NCBI GenBank assembly: GCA_951640165.1
Contig: OX621263.1
Coordinates: forward strand, 9,988,001-10,052,000
Reading direction: 5' to 3'
Origin: Pseudoips prasinana
Lineage: Eukaryota; Arthropoda; Insecta; Lepidoptera; Nolidae
DNA: 64,000 nt
Shown here piece by piece: positions 1-10,499 of this stretch (positions are counted from its first letter, which is position 1; each line of letters begins with the position of its first letter). Below the pieces are notes generated by a model. The model made no database searches and had not been told where the DNA came from. It saw nothing but the letters and a program-made list of their open reading frames with translations. A program made the translations under genes and the position numbers.

Positions 1-99
1 ACTTATATTATAAATGCGAAAGTTTTGTATGGATGTATGTTTGTTACTCTTTTACGCCAAAACTACTTAAACGCGGGTGAAACCGCGGGGCATAGCTAG
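1..99 (+). mobile_element. Helitron-like fragment, 3' end complete
   Basis: The segment ends in a GC-rich hairpin (GCGGGTGAAACCGC) followed by CTAG and then T, the 3' signature of a Helitron inserted at an A|T site. The left part runs off the window. The same 3' end recurs at 10499, 10697, 43808 and 57386. Confidence 0.6.
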
Positions 100-280
100 T
101 ATATAATATATAAGAAAATATAGATTTATTACTAAATTGTGTCGGTACATACTAGGAAAATCTTAATTCTAAGTTACATAATAGTTAGCTTCACAGTCTA
201 TTCATATCGGAAATGAAATATATAAGCCAATAATAATGTGCATTCGTAGACCAGATTAAATAACAATAAAAAGCATTTAA

Positions 281-415
281 TTACACCCAGACTCAGGACA
301 AATAGACATGTTCATACACAAATACTTGTCCTGGGTAGGAATCGAACCAACGACCTGCGGCGCGAAAGGCACGTAAGTAGCAAGCAAGGCAAGTTGCCAC
401 GCCAACCGGCTCGTC
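281..415 (-). mobile_element. SINE family A, 5' (tRNA-like) part
   Basis: Read on the minus strand this is a tRNA-like head with a B box (GGTTCGATTCC type), followed by the ACAAATA..GAACATGTCTATTTGTCC body seen in other family A copies. It has an insertion of about 20 bp in the head and lacks the 3' module. Confidence 0.6.
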
Positions 416-602
416 AAACCCCCCATGTTTCAGAGAACCTAAAGCCGTCGTTCTTGTGCCTGAGCACAATCCATTCGTATTGGCTAAATAGTCGGTCCCT
501 TCATTTCATGAAAGTTAGGGAAACGACAGTGCATCTGGGTCATGCACACTTCTGCAGTATATTTATTTATCGATTCCGCCAGCTATGTTCGAAATTCGTC
601 CG

Positions 603-815
603 AATGGCATCATCAGCATCATCATTATTATATCAGCCGAAAGAAGTCCTCTTCTGGACAATGGCCCCTCCTAAAGATCTTCACAATTGCCGGTCTTGCG
701 CTCCCGCATTCCGCCACCCTCACAAGATCATAATTACGATCATCTTGTAGGAGGCCTACGCTGCGTCTTCCGGTTCGTGGTCGCCACTTGAGAATATTTC
801 CGCCCCAGCAATAAG
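603..815 (-). mobile_element. RTE-type LINE, decayed 3' end
   Basis: On the minus strand this is the last ~60 codons and (GAT)n-like tail of the same RTE family as 31311-32102: the WRPRTGRRSVG motif survives and the tail reads as degenerate CAT repeats on the plus strand. Several indels break the frame. It is a 5'-truncated dead copy. Confidence 0.7.
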
Positions 816-1789
816 AACATAATAGCAACATACTGTCACAAGCCGGAGCTCTGTAAATTCCCACAGGCGTTTCTAAGATATTTAAGCGATTTTATCTTGG
901 GACAAGACGTACTATAAATTTGCCTTCATAACGTATTAATTACCCATCATTAACTGTCCTGGATCGAACTTTGAAGGCCAAAGCGCCAAAACCGCTGAGC
1001 GTGGGATACTGAGAATTATTTTAACCCTCGAATAGTGGCAAATTAATCGTCCAGTGAAGCATAGAAAGCCTCCCAGGCTTAACATCTGTAAACTTAACAT
1101 TACAAAACACAATATTTAAATTCCTTCACCGATCCTAGAATGGAAGATTAGCTCACATTTCCGCGTATTAGGAGGATTTGATAGGTTGAATATGTGTAAA
1201 TATTTTTCGTACCCATATTTATATTAACGGCAACATTAATTGAAAATAAAATAATAGAAAAGGTGTGCAATAGAGTTGTACGACTTTTGACGGTTTGCAT
1301 TACGAAAATGCAATAAAACTATTTTTTTATGGTTCTGTTAAAGTTATCTTTCGCATGCTACTGTGAACATATCAGTCAGCCATATTTCTAGAACAGAGAT
1401 AATTGATAGAACCTAAACGCTCCGTAAGGACGTTAGGTTAGGTTAAAGACTCGTTAATTTGAAGATCAAATTTACGAGTTTCCTTGCTAACAATTTGATC
1501 TTCCGGTGGGTATCACCAGAGCGCTTAACGCCACAGTGCCTTGAGGGTCACTAGACAATTCAATTTATAATTAAAAGTAATAAAATAATAAAATTTAGTA
1601 ATGAACCACTTTTAACCAAAAGAAGGAGGTCAAAGTGAAACTCTTTTTTTACATCGCCAAAATTTTTTCTTCCATCTATTGCATGTCGAATATGGCCGCG
1701 CACAAGGCACGTATATTTTGACCGTGTTTTGAGTGGAGATATACGCTTTGCTGTGTGGTGACGGCGGCAAATATCAGAATATCAGCACT
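816..1789. other. No recognisable gene
   Basis: AT-rich sequence without an ORF or repeat that I can place. It contains a GGTTAGGTTAGG run near 1434, too short to call telomeric. Confidence 0.5.
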
Positions 1790-1985
1790 TCAACTCATCC
1801 CGTGGGGAGAGTAGAAGTCTACCTGAGGGAATATCTACCAGAAGACGGGCAGCAGCTCCTTTCTGAATACTATGACCGTCATACTGCGATCGGTAACCCG
1901 TCTGCCATCGCGATTATGGCATATCCCTTAAGATGATTTTTGGAGTAGGCTTTTGTTCAGCAGTGGACTTCTCTCAGCTGTAATG
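1790..1985 (+). mobile_element. RTE-like LINE 3' fragment (family I)
   Basis: Matches the segment at 59178-59368: CTCATCCCGTGGGG, an ACCCGTCTGCCA block, ATTATGGCATATCCCT, and a closing CAGTGGACTTCTCTCAGCTG with GATGGTGATGAT. The ending resembles the RTE terminus (CAGTGGACGTCTTTCGGCTGATATGATG). Non-coding relic. Confidence 0.5.
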
Positions 1986-2399
1986 TGATGGTGATGATAG
2001 GCTTTGCATTGCACACAGTTTGGAGGTTTGCCTCATTTTACTGACACTAAAATGACATTTGAATAACAAAAACAAACGCCTCGAAAACTGATCAGTATCT
2101 CTATATTTTTATAAGTAAGAGGATATAACTCTAACTATTCCAATGCCCGCTAATAAAGGAACGTCACACGACACTGCCGTGTCTACTTATGTATTAACAG
2201 TCCAATAATCAGATCAAATAATACCCCCTCCCGTACAGGAATTGCAAATACCTACATGTCGCGACCTGTGTATATGTTACTGCAAAAGTGCGAATATCGA
2301 AGAATTTTACAAATATGAGTAGGTTAACGTTAAGTAAGATGGATAAAAAAATGGCCTAACTACTGGAAATAGCACCAACACCCACGAAGATTCCGAGCT

Positions 2400-2776
2400 G
2401 CTACGGGATATTATTCAATCAGATATAGTGAGAAAGTATCAGACAGTTTTGTTCGCTGATGATACGTCGCTTATATTTAAAGTAAATAGAAAGTACAAAG
2501 AACTTATTGAACAAAATAAAACACTCGGTCTTATATCAAAATGGTTTTCAGCAAAAAAACTCTAATTAAATGCAGGGAAAACGAAATAATAACAAATTCT
2601 CATTACCGAACGTGAGACATGTTATACCAACAGTTGCATTAAATGAGGAAATTTTAGTTAATTTAGTTCCATCGACCGTATTTCTGGGATTGACACTAGA
2701 CTCAACATTGCAATGGGCTCCTCAGATTGAAAAGTTAGCAGCTAAATTAAGTTTGACTTCCTATGCCGTTTGGAAA
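2400..2776 (+). pseudogene. Reverse transcriptase relic (CR1/Jockey-group LINE), palm to thumb
   Basis: The plus-strand translation gives a VLFADDTSL motif (catalytic FADD) near 2450-2485, then a stop-interrupted stretch, then the thumb motif FLGLTLDSTLQWAPQIEKL near 2685-2745. The frame contains stops and at least one shift. The last ~159 bp are repeated in inverted orientation at 3004-3160. Confidence 0.7.
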
Positions 2777-2813
2777 GTAAATATACTAACGGTGCCCGTT
2801 AGTATATTTACTT
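2775..2813. repeat. Perfect hairpin, 18-bp stem, 3-nt loop
   Basis: Arms 2775-2792 and 2796-2813 are exact reverse complements around the loop TGC. It sits exactly where the plus-strand RT relic stops matching its inverted partner. Confidence 0.9.
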
Positions 2814-2864
2814 CTTAAAACAAAGTTCGCAAAGAATCGCGACTACCTAACCCATAAATGGCTC

Positions 2865-3160
2865 AGACTACTCTTTTTTGTAAAATGAATATAGTACTTA
2901 TGTCAGCTGCCGAACCCCACAGCAGAATGCCATAGGACATAATACTATGGAAGTATGCGAAATATACTAATCTAGCAGGTTGTTCATCTGACAATTGTCT
3001 TATTTTCCAAACGGCATAGGAAGTCAAACTTAATTTAGCTGCTAACTTTTCAATCTGAGGAGCCCATTGCAATGTTGAGTCTAGTGTCAATCCCAGAAAT
3101 ACGGTCGATGGAACTAAATCTAAAATTTCCTCATTTAATGCAACTGTTGGTATAACATGT
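2865..3160 (-). pseudogene. Reverse transcriptase relic, inverted partner
   Basis: The minus-strand translation gives the thumb region LDSTLQWAPQIEKLAAKLSL, then ARLVYFAYFHSIMSYGILLWG and ILQKRVV, the conserved region after the RT palm in CR1/Jockey-group LINEs. The segment 3004-3160 is nearly identical to the reverse complement of 2618-2776, so one template gave both arms. The same motif (SMSYGFFLWGGSADIKTIYI) recurs at 29310-29385. Confidence 0.75.
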
Positions 3161-3359
3161 AGTAAAAATATAACTAAAATTTAAAATTTAGATAATTAAA
3201 CCTACACATGATCCTTGACAATAACTTAATTTAAGTTAGCTAAATATCGTTACTGTTATAAAATAAATCTTATAGTAAATTATTTCCTACAATCCGTGTA
3301 CCTAAATATCTATATGTACCTAGAAATAATTATAAATTAATTATATATTACTAAGTACG

Positions 3360-3432
3360 AACATGTTCTGACTATTTACAAGCGGTTTTTTAAAGTCTAC
3401 GTGAATAAAAACCTTATTTATTTATTTAATGC
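3360..3432 (+). mobile_element. LINE 3' terminus (family K)
   Basis: Contains GACTATTTACAAGCG, then AAAGTCTACGTGAATAAAAACC and a TTATTTATTTA tail. The same terminus appears in reverse at 4862-4945, 28022-28084 and 33105-33250. This is probably a CR1/Jockey-group 3' UTR with its polyadenylation motif. Confidence 0.6.
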
Positions 3433-3654
3433 GAGCGTTGCCTTTAAAGAAAAATTAGACCATCAGACCAGTCATAGAGTATGTGCTAGATTTACTGGCG
3501 TCGTCTCCCAGTCGGATTTATTTTTAACGGATTTAATCGAGCGCCTAAAGCGGCCTTAAGTACGTTTAGCTATAGGCCCCGTTCGTTATTCGGACATCTA
3601 TGACAATAGCCCAACAGAATCTAAGACTTGGTCTAACCATCCCGGTTACTGCAT

Positions 3655-3880
3655 TCCTATGGGTAGCCCAAACTAAGCTAAGCTTTTCTATGGATATTAT
3701 CAACGGATAGAAATACTTACTTGTTTTTTTTTTGTAATTATATATTATACACAGAAAACACCCAGAACCTACACAAATAGTAGACATAAACACAATTATC
3801 TGTCTTGTGCAAGGATCGAATCCGCAACCTTTTTATCAAAAGGCAGGTTCACTAGGAACTGAGTCACGATAGTCGTCAAA
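3655..3880 (-). mobile_element. Diverged tRNA-headed SINE (A-like)
   Basis: Minus-strand reading: a head with a degenerate B box, a CACCCAGA-type body, then the shared 3' module (complement of AAACTAAGCTAAGC and CTATGGATA). Too mutated to assign with certainty. Confidence 0.45.
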
Positions 3881-4539
3881 TAAACGTAGCAAAGTTTTGA
3901 AGGATAGAAAGAAAATATATTTATTAGACACAAGGTACATCAGTATAAATTAAGTAATAAGGGTACAACACACAGAAGAATAAATAAAAAATATTTGATA
4001 CTTATAAATAACAATTAATACATTTTTCTATAATCCATAATTTTACGCACCTATTCGATGTGGTACCCATACTAAGCACCTTTGTGACTAAAAGGCCACA
4101 GTTCAGCATTCTGCCACAGATGGCTGTAGCGCTGATTTTCAACTGTGGCCAACACGGCCATCCATATAAAAATAAATATGACGGTGTAATAAAACATAAT
4201 AAATAATGCAAGGAGTTGAAAAATAAAATAAATACATCCAGGAAATAAAAACAGGTGATAATAATTGATTGTGTTACAAAATATATGAATTGAATAGGAA
4301 TATAAATAAAAATTTGAATTAAAATTAAAACGAAAACGAAAAGTACGTTTTAATAGTTGTATATCTAAATGAATGAATGAATCCCATACAATATATTGAC
4401 ATAATTAGGAGACTACCTAGGCTAGTAAGTAGCACTGCAACAATGTGTTGTATTATGCATATATTATGTTACCGTAAAAGCTCAAATTACAGTAAGCCTA
4501 AGATTTACTAGCGATACAGATATAGGCGATAGATTTGCA

Positions 4540-4742
4540 AGTGGCGCAGCGGCTAACATAGCACGTAGAATCGACGGCCGTTTGGGTAGAAACGTTCTCG
4601 AGTTGCAACCACGAATTGAAAGACGCACAAGGTCGACTATCTTACAATGTTCACAGGATGCCGCTATATGCGGGAAGCGCAAGCCCGGTACTTGTACAGA
4701 TCCTCGGGGGAGGTTTTCGGATATGATAATGATGATGATGAA
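4540..4742 (+). mobile_element. RTE-type LINE, decayed 3' end
   Basis: Plus strand retains ATAGCACGTAGAATCGACGG (coding for the IARR.DGR motif), TCTCGAGTTGCAACCACG, a GGGGGAGG..TTTTCGG block and the tail GATATGATAATGATGATG typical of this RTE family. Many substitutions and gaps mark an old 5'-truncated copy. Confidence 0.65.
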
Positions 4743-4861
4743 GATTTACTAAATCTCAATAGAAAAATCCAATCGGTTCTGTATTCATAGTTGATTTCGG
4801 ACTTTACTGGCAACCGCAGTTAATGGTCTTGGATCTGATGATGAAGACTTTTCTGGATTAT

Positions 4862-4945
4862 AAAATAAATAAATAAAATAGCTTTTTATTCACGAAGACT
4901 TTAAAAAAGCGCTTGTAAATAGTCAGAACATGTTCGCAGTAATAG
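4862..4945 (-). mobile_element. LINE 3' terminus (family K)
   Basis: Reverse complement of the terminus at 3360-3432: TTTTTATTCACGAAGACTTT followed by GCGCTTGTAAATAGTCAGAA, next to an AAATAAATAAATAAAA tail. Confidence 0.6.
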
Positions 4946-5029
4946 TCCACGCGTGCAAGGGCTTTCGCCATTCAGAATAAAACCTGTTATTCTAAAACGC
5001 AAAAGTTCCAAGCCTGGTACACCCCGGGG

Positions 5030-6851
5030 CATTCGCTAGTAACTCCTCATGTTTTGAGGTCTCACTACCGAATGTGCGAAGAGGTCATCCCAAGCCAAGC
5101 TGTAAAACGTACCGTGGCGAAGGCTGCATGGCTGAGGGGGCGCTCAGTCGATAACGGAGTCTTTCCGATACCGGGGCACCTCGGAAAGTAACATATGCCC
5201 TTCGGCCGGCATGCGGGGCTCTGCCGGTTCGCGACCACATACTTCCCTAGCTGCTCGTGGGACCAAGATGGAAGATAAACAAAACAATTATAAAACAGAT
5301 ACACCAAGCAGCGCTGGTCCATCACCATCTCGGACCTACCCAAATTGTTTGGCACCGAACTGACTCTCTCCACTGAGGTTAAATACCTAGGGATAGCGCT
5401 TGATAGCAAGCTTAACTGGAACAAACACATGGAAGTGAAAATTGACAAGGCCCGAACGACCTTCTGGCAATGTAGAAGACTTATAGGGAAAAAGTGGGGC
5501 CTAAGACCATCCATGACCCTATGGCTCTACAAAATGTTAATACTCCCCATGATAACGTATGGTGCCGTTGTGTGGTGGCCCAGAACACAGCTAAACACGG
5601 CAAAAACAAAACTCCAGAGCTTCCAAAGACTAGCATGCTTAGCAACTACCGGCAGCATGAGAACGACTTCCACAGCTGCACTAGAGGCCCTCTTAAATCT
5701 CAGACCATTGCACCTGGTTATCCAACAAGAGGCCGTAGCTACAGCCATAAGGCTCAGCAAAACTGGCCTGTGGAAGCAAAATTATAGGGAAAATCACACG
5801 CGCATCATGGATGAAATTAAGAAGACGCTCCCAATGATGGACGCTATATGTGACATAATCCCTAAAACATTCATATTTGATAAAAACTACGACATCCAAC
5901 TTCAAGAGGAAGCCAAGGACAGCTCTGGCACAAATGAAGTTCGGATATATACTGATGGTTCGAAAACAAACAGAGGCACAGGAGCCGGCGTCTTCTCCAA
6001 CGACCTCAACATCAACATATCAACAACACTTAGCAGTCTAAATTCTATTTTCCAAGCGGAATGCGTGGGAATAACACTAGCAGCAACAGCAGTCAAGTCT
6101 CGAGATGTACATGGTAAATCCATACGCATAATCTCAGACAGTGCCTCTGTGCTTCAAGCCTTAAAGAGCAACCAATTCAACAGTGGACTCATTCTGGAGT
6201 GCCACGGTGCGCTTGAAAAGATCTCAACAACCAACAAGGTCACAATACAGTGGATAAGAGGGCACAGTGGATCTCTAGGAAATGACACTGCGGACCAGCT
6301 GGCAAGAAAGGGATCGGAAACGACAACAATGGGACCTGAACCCATTGTACCCATACCCTTTAACCAACTGAAAACATGGCTGTGTGAGAAAACCACACAA
6401 GAACATGAAAAAGAGTGGATAGATCTGGAATCATGCAGACAGACAAAAGAATTTCTACCATCTCTGAACAAACGCCTGTCGCGTAATCTATTACACCTGA
6501 ACAGGAAGGATCTACGCATGGTGATAGGCACAATTACCGGACACTGCACGCTAAACAAACACCTCTTCAAGATTGGCGTCACGGACAGCCCCCTGTGCAG
6601 AGGGTGCATCGAAAATGAAGAAACACCAGCACACGTACTGCTACACTGCAAGAGCGTCGCTTACCAACGGGCAAAGTTCCTGAAAGATCCGAAGACACTG
6701 CAGGAGGCCCTCAAGCCAGGCTTTCGTGGTCTCCTGGACTTCTGGATGGAACTAAAATGGTTCGAGTAGCCAAACAAGTATCACGCACAATGGCCCAATT
6801 GGGAGGCTAAGTGCGGAAACCTATCGCCCAACTAACTAACTAACTAACTAA
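5030..6851 (+). mobile_element. RNase H-bearing LINE, internally deleted
   Basis: A moderately GC-rich leader (about 5030-5267) precedes an ATG at 5268 that opens a short frame beginning MEDKQNNYKTDTPSS, which looks like the start of an ORF1. Near 5340 this abruptly becomes the thumb of a reverse transcriptase in another frame. The rest is RT C-terminus, RNase H, a cysteine-rich C-terminus (stop at 6769) and a short 3' UTR ending in tandem CTAA units (6827-6851). The layout suggests a copy that kept both ends and lost the middle. RNase H places it in the I/LOA-like group; the exact clade is not certain. Confidence 0.65.
5294..6769 (+). pseudogene. LINE ORF2 C-terminal part: RT thumb + RNase H + cysteine-rich tail
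   Basis: The open frame runs from just after a stop at 5291-5293 to 6769; no real start codon is needed because it is the truncated back half of an ORF2. It begins with the RT thumb motif VKYLGIALDSKLNWNKH, then the YGAVVWWPR region. An RNase H domain follows from about 5940: IYTDGSKTNRGTGAGVFS holds the first catalytic Asp, QAECVGITLAA the Glu, IISDSASVLQAL the second Asp, and WIRGHSGSLGNDTADQLARK the closing His/Asp motif. The C-terminus carries CRGCIENEETPAHVLLHC, a CCHC-like motif of this LINE group. All four RNase H acidic positions are intact, and the 475-codon frame is clean, so the copy is fairly recent or selected only lately. RT palm and endonuclease are absent, so it cannot be autonomous. 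Confidence 0.85.
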
Positions 6852-6859
6852 GATATTTA

Positions 6860-7320
6860 TTATTATTTTACTGCTGACTTTAGGATAGTGGATTAACTTG
6901 ACTAGGAAAACTACCTTTACTGCCTTCGTAATAAGGTGGCTTTTAATGTCGAACCTTATCCATTGACCTCTAGGTCTACGTAATAGAGTTCTACAATCCA
7001 CACTATCGAAGTACACAAGGCAATCACCATACAATGGTGACAGCGGTAAACTCGAGGTTGTATGTTTTAGATCGACTTATAAGATTTGGATGCTACCTAT
7101 TGATTTGGATCCGTACCGATTTGGATTCTCACGTTTTTTAGAGGCTATAACTTTGCTTGCAAATTGCTCTTATCAGGTAGAGGATAGCGTTTTTTTTTCA
7201 AATTAGGGCAGAATGGTGACGTATGACCACTTTTCAGAGCCTGCCGCATCGAAAAATTATATCTGTTGCAGTCCTGAGTGTAATTAAGATCAGATCTCGT
7301 CAGAAATATACGTACAACGT
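6860..7320. other. No recognisable gene
   Basis: AT-rich, no coding signal; I see no repeat shared with the rest of the window. Confidence 0.4.
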
Positions 7321-7334
7321 AATCACAGTGCTTA

Positions 7335-7480
7335 GCATGCTAGTTGGCGACCGCAGTTGGGTGGTAGCTAGTACACAGGTGGCCCTGCTGCCCGGCTACC
7401 TGATGTAGACCTTAGTCGCCTTTTACGACACTCATCGGGTGTATCGGGGTGACCCTATCATTCTTTACGGGCCGGCAACC
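7335..7480 (-). mobile_element. LINE 3' region (family O)
   Basis: The minus strand matches 57510-57600: GCCACCTGTGTACTAGCTAC followed by CTGCGGTCG.CAACT. The adjoining TTACGACACTCATCGGG block is of the type found in lepidopteran RTE-like 3' UTRs. Fragment only. Confidence 0.45.
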
Positions 7481-7918
7481 ACAAGGTTTCTGAGCAGTGA
7501 ACCGCACGGTTTACTGCGGGAGATTTTACTAACATGCAATCCACGGACACAATTCACACCTAGACACAGAACAGCGCTGACCCCGACACACAAGGGTGAG
7601 ATGGTAGCGAGACGAGTAAAATATCACATTGTCATTGTCATTATATTTTACGGTAATATAATTATTGTCTTTAATAATTAAAGTAATGAGTACCTAAAAT
7701 AAAGCATAAGAACTAAGGAGCCCACTTGCCGTCACTTTGTTGGCGCCGAGGGCGCATTCTCAAGTTGGTTTTTGGCAGTGACGGTGTACCCAAATTTGCT
7801 GAGGTTCAGGTGGATGGTTCGATCCTGAAGAGACCGGCGGCAAATTTATCACGATTGCCGGTTTGTTAGCGATCAGTATGGAATGACTGGGACGGGTAGA
7901 TTTTTTATATCGAACGCG

Positions 7919-8162
7919 CTCATAGCCAGATACTCTCACCGGTCCGTAAGGAGGTTAAGCAAATAGGCTCGCGGTCAGCCCATAGATAGGTGACCGCCAA
8001 AGTGGTTTAATGTCTGAACGTGTCCGTGCTTCAAAGGGCACGTTCAGCTGTCGGTCCCGGCTGTAGCCATTAGGCAACAGTCCTTAAGCCATGACAGAGG
8101 CGTAAAGGCCGGCTTGAACAACTCTGACACTAGGGTGATAACTGCCCATACGATAAGTAAGT
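7919..8162 (+). mobile_element. 5S rRNA-derived SINE (family E), copy E1
   Basis: The 5' part reads GGTTAAGCAAATAGGCTCGCGG then CCATAGATAGGTGACCGCC, which follows the 5S rRNA interior (TTAAGCAACGTCGGGC..., GGATGGGTGACCGCC, the box A to box C region of a type 1 Pol III promoter). The 3' part ends in CCCATACGATAAGTAAGTA, a (TAAG)n tail. Five more copies lie at 19550, 28612, 34370, 43312 and 61516. Orientation is assigned from the tail. Confidence 0.7.
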
Positions 8163-8204
8163 ATCGAACGCAACCGACAACTGCCGGGAGATGGTGTTAT
8201 TCAC

Positions 8205-8680
8205 AGACACAGAGCACACCTTTTTTTTGATAAGGCAGGGGGAATGCCTTCGCATGCCACCCGCAAAAAGTGTCTGCGGGTGGGTACGTCGGACTCCCAC
8301 CGACTAAACCTACCTGCCGTGGACTTCTTCTGGCGCCTGATAGGGGGAGCCCCGAGTACGCGGGTATGCTGATCCGGTGCCCCCCTTTTGCGCCGTGTCC
8401 CAGATGGTAGGGACACGCACCCGGGGAGGGCTGTGAGTTGCCCTCCCCATTTGCCGACTCCTGCCAGTACGGCACAGCGACTGCGCCACAAACAGTTCAC
8501 TGCCTTCCCGGGGCTGCTTGCACGTGGCGGGAGTAGAGGACACTTCTCATACTGCCACCGCAGCCCCGAGGGGAGTTGGGATAACGGCTGCCGCCGCCAC
8601 CCGGATGCCTCCTCCTTCTTTGAGCAGGGTCGGCTTGCCCCCGATCTCGCTCGGGGTACTCAATATGTTTTATGCTAACA
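8205..8680 (-). mobile_element. GC-rich LINE 3' end (family J), probable R1-like
   Basis: Minus strand encodes an arginine-rich tail (PERDRGQADPAQRRRR) followed by a stop-poor 3' UTR with GCCGTGCCGTACTGGCAGGA. Copies lie at 55950-56190 (plus) and 62845-63480 (minus). The latter also keeps the upstream motif DSTQHTLEECPA and WDAVVSFCEAVML, typical of the C-terminus after the RT in R1-like LINEs. GC content is far above the surroundings. Confidence 0.6.
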
Positions 8681-8739
8681 CTAGCTGTGACCAGCGGTTT
8701 GACACGCATTAGACTTTTGTAAATTATAGCCTATGTATT

Positions 8740-8870
8740 ATTCGGATATATAAGCTATATTACTACAAAGTTTCATCAAAATCCGTCCGGTAATTTTTGC
8801 GTGAAACAGTAAAAAACATACACCCTCACACACTCACAAACTTTCACCTTTGTAATATTAGTGAGATTAA
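8740..8870 (+). mobile_element. Helitron/LINE fragment with CAAAATCCGTCCGG motif
   Basis: Contains AAAGTTTCATCAAAATCCGT and ends near TTTGTAATATTAGT, the complement of the outer end of the element at 42837-43085. Short and unclassified. Confidence 0.3.
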
Positions 8871-8877
8871 TATAATA

Positions 8878-9186
8878 CTAGCTGGGCTCCACGGTTTTAC
8901 CCGTGTTAAATTTTATAAATTATCACAGCGCCTCGTAGGTTATAGCGTGATAATATGTAGGCTATATGTTGACCCGACCTCTTAGTAATATTCATGCAAA
9001 ATTAAAATTAAATCAATACAGTACTTCTTGTGTTTAGCCCTGACATACATACAGACAAACAGATACAAATTCTAAAAACTATATTTTTGGTTTCGATATC
9101 GAGAGTAAATCACGCCGCAAGTATCCTTTTAAAAAAATATTCAGTGTACAGTTTTGACTTTCCTACGATTTTATTATATGTATAGA
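8878..9186 (-). mobile_element. Non-autonomous Helitron (family H), copy H1
   Basis: On the minus strand it starts TCTATACATATAATAAAATC and ends with an ACGGGTAAAACCGT hairpin region followed by CTAG. The host base before TC is A and after CTAG is T, fitting the Helitron A|T insertion rule. A second copy is at 21067-21361. Confidence 0.75.
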
Positions 9187-9510
9187 TTGTCTTTAATAAC
9201 GGATAATTAAAAGTAAAGAGTATAATCAGTAGTAAGCATAAGAACTTAAGGGCCAGCCCTATTATAACCTAGTTACTCACAGACCGTATATAAAAGGTTC
9301 TTTATGTAATGCGTACGTATTTAAGAGAATGACATGACCTCGGAGGTCTCAGTCTATGTAAGCAATATCAGACTATGTTGTACTTAAGAATACGCAGCAT
9401 CAATGGCGGGTCAAATGTTGACCCTGAGCAGCCAGAGGTATTGGGTTAAAGCCCCAACCAGGACAAATCTTTGTGAGATGAGCGCGTTTCCTTAATATAT
9501 ATGTATCCTG

Positions 9511-10198
9511 CGACGCTATTCATACACGGCCATCTAACCCCAAACTAAGCAGAGCTTGTATTATGGAAACCAGATAACTGATATACTACATATACTGCTT
9601 TTCTTTGTGTATATTGCTAGTGATGATTTACGGAACAGAGACATCGTCGCTCACTATGGGCGTTATTAGAAGGCTCAAGGTCACCCAAAGAGCAATGGAG
9701 AGGGCTATGCTCGGAGTTTCCCTGCGGGATCGAATCAGAAATGTCAAAATCCGCAGTCGAACCATCGTCACCGACAGAGCCCGAAGAATTGCAAAACTGA
9801 AGTGGCACTGGCGGGACACATAGCTCGTAGAACCGACGGCCGTTGGGGCAGAAAGGTTCTGGAGTGGCGACCACGAACCAGAAGTCGCAGCGTGGGCAGG
9901 CCCCCCACAAGATGGATCGATGATCTTGTGCGGGTTGCTGGAAACCGCTGGATGCGAATAGCGCAAGACCGGCAATCGTGGGGATCTTTGGGGGAGGCCT
10001 TTGTCCAGCCGTGGACGTCTTTCGGCTGATATGATACTACTTTTATTTTGTAAATACATACTTATATAGATAATTACACCCAGACATAGGACAAACAGAC
10101 ATGTTCATGCACACAAATATCTTTCCTGGGTGGGGATCGAACTTATGACCTGCGGCGTGAAAGGTAAGCATCTACTAACCACGCCAACCGGCCCGTCG
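9511..10198 (-). mobile_element. SINE family A, split by an RTE insertion
   Basis: The 3' module (9511-9610) and the head plus body (10031-10198) are one SINE read on the minus strand; an RTE fragment separates them. The bases at the two junctions (TACTGCTTTTCTTTGT and TACTACTTTTATTTTGT) duplicate the same SINE site, so this is a nested insertion with an imperfect target-site duplication. Confidence 0.75.
9611..10030 (+). mobile_element. RTE-type LINE, 5'-truncated, one frameshift
   Basis: Encodes the C-terminal part of an RTE ORF2: MIYGTETSSLTMG, RRLKVTQRAMERAMLGVSLRDRI, then after a frameshift near 9808 (a shortened G run) AGHIARRTDGRWGRKVLEWRP and RVAGNRWMRIAQDRQSW, ending at a TGA at 10027-10029. 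It is inserted in a family A SINE. Close relative of 31311-32102. Confidence 0.85.
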
Positions 10199-10329
10199 TC
10201 TTTGTTCTGTGTCTAGGTATAATTTTTCTATTAATAAATATGTTTATCAGTTGTATAGTCGCCATAGTACAGGCTCTGCCTAGCTTGGGAACAAATGGTA
10301 GTGTTTTAATTATCCCAATATATGTATAA
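10199..10329 (+). mobile_element. SINE family D, 3' part
   Basis: Contains TTTGTTCTGTGTCTAGG, TATGTTTATCAGTTGT and the shared module (GCCATAGTACAGGCTCTGCC, GCTTGGGAAC, ATCCCAATATA). The tRNA-like head is missing. It abuts the 5' end of the family A SINE. Confidence 0.55.
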
Positions 10330-10499
10330 TCAACTATATAAAAATAAGTCGGGTTTTCCTTTCTGACGCTATAACTCCAGAACGCACAAACCGATTTCCA
10401 CGGTTTTGCATTCGTTGGAAAGGTCTCGGGCTCCGTGAGGTTTATAGCAAAGCAAAATTTATAAAATTTAACGCGAGTAACACCGCGGGGCACAGCTAG
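10330..10499 (+). mobile_element. Non-autonomous Helitron (family G), copy G1
   Basis: 170 bp, from TCAACTATATAAAAATAAGT to CTAG, with the subterminal CGCGAGTAACACCGCGG hairpin. It is preceded by A. Its CTAG is followed without a spacer by the next copy. Confidence 0.8.

Noticed and set aside
1434..1446. Telomeric (TTAGG)n
   Set aside because: Only two GGTTA units; chance in AT-rich DNA.
6154..6651. 165-codon minus-strand ORF
   Set aside because: Antisense of the RNase H domain; no independent signal.
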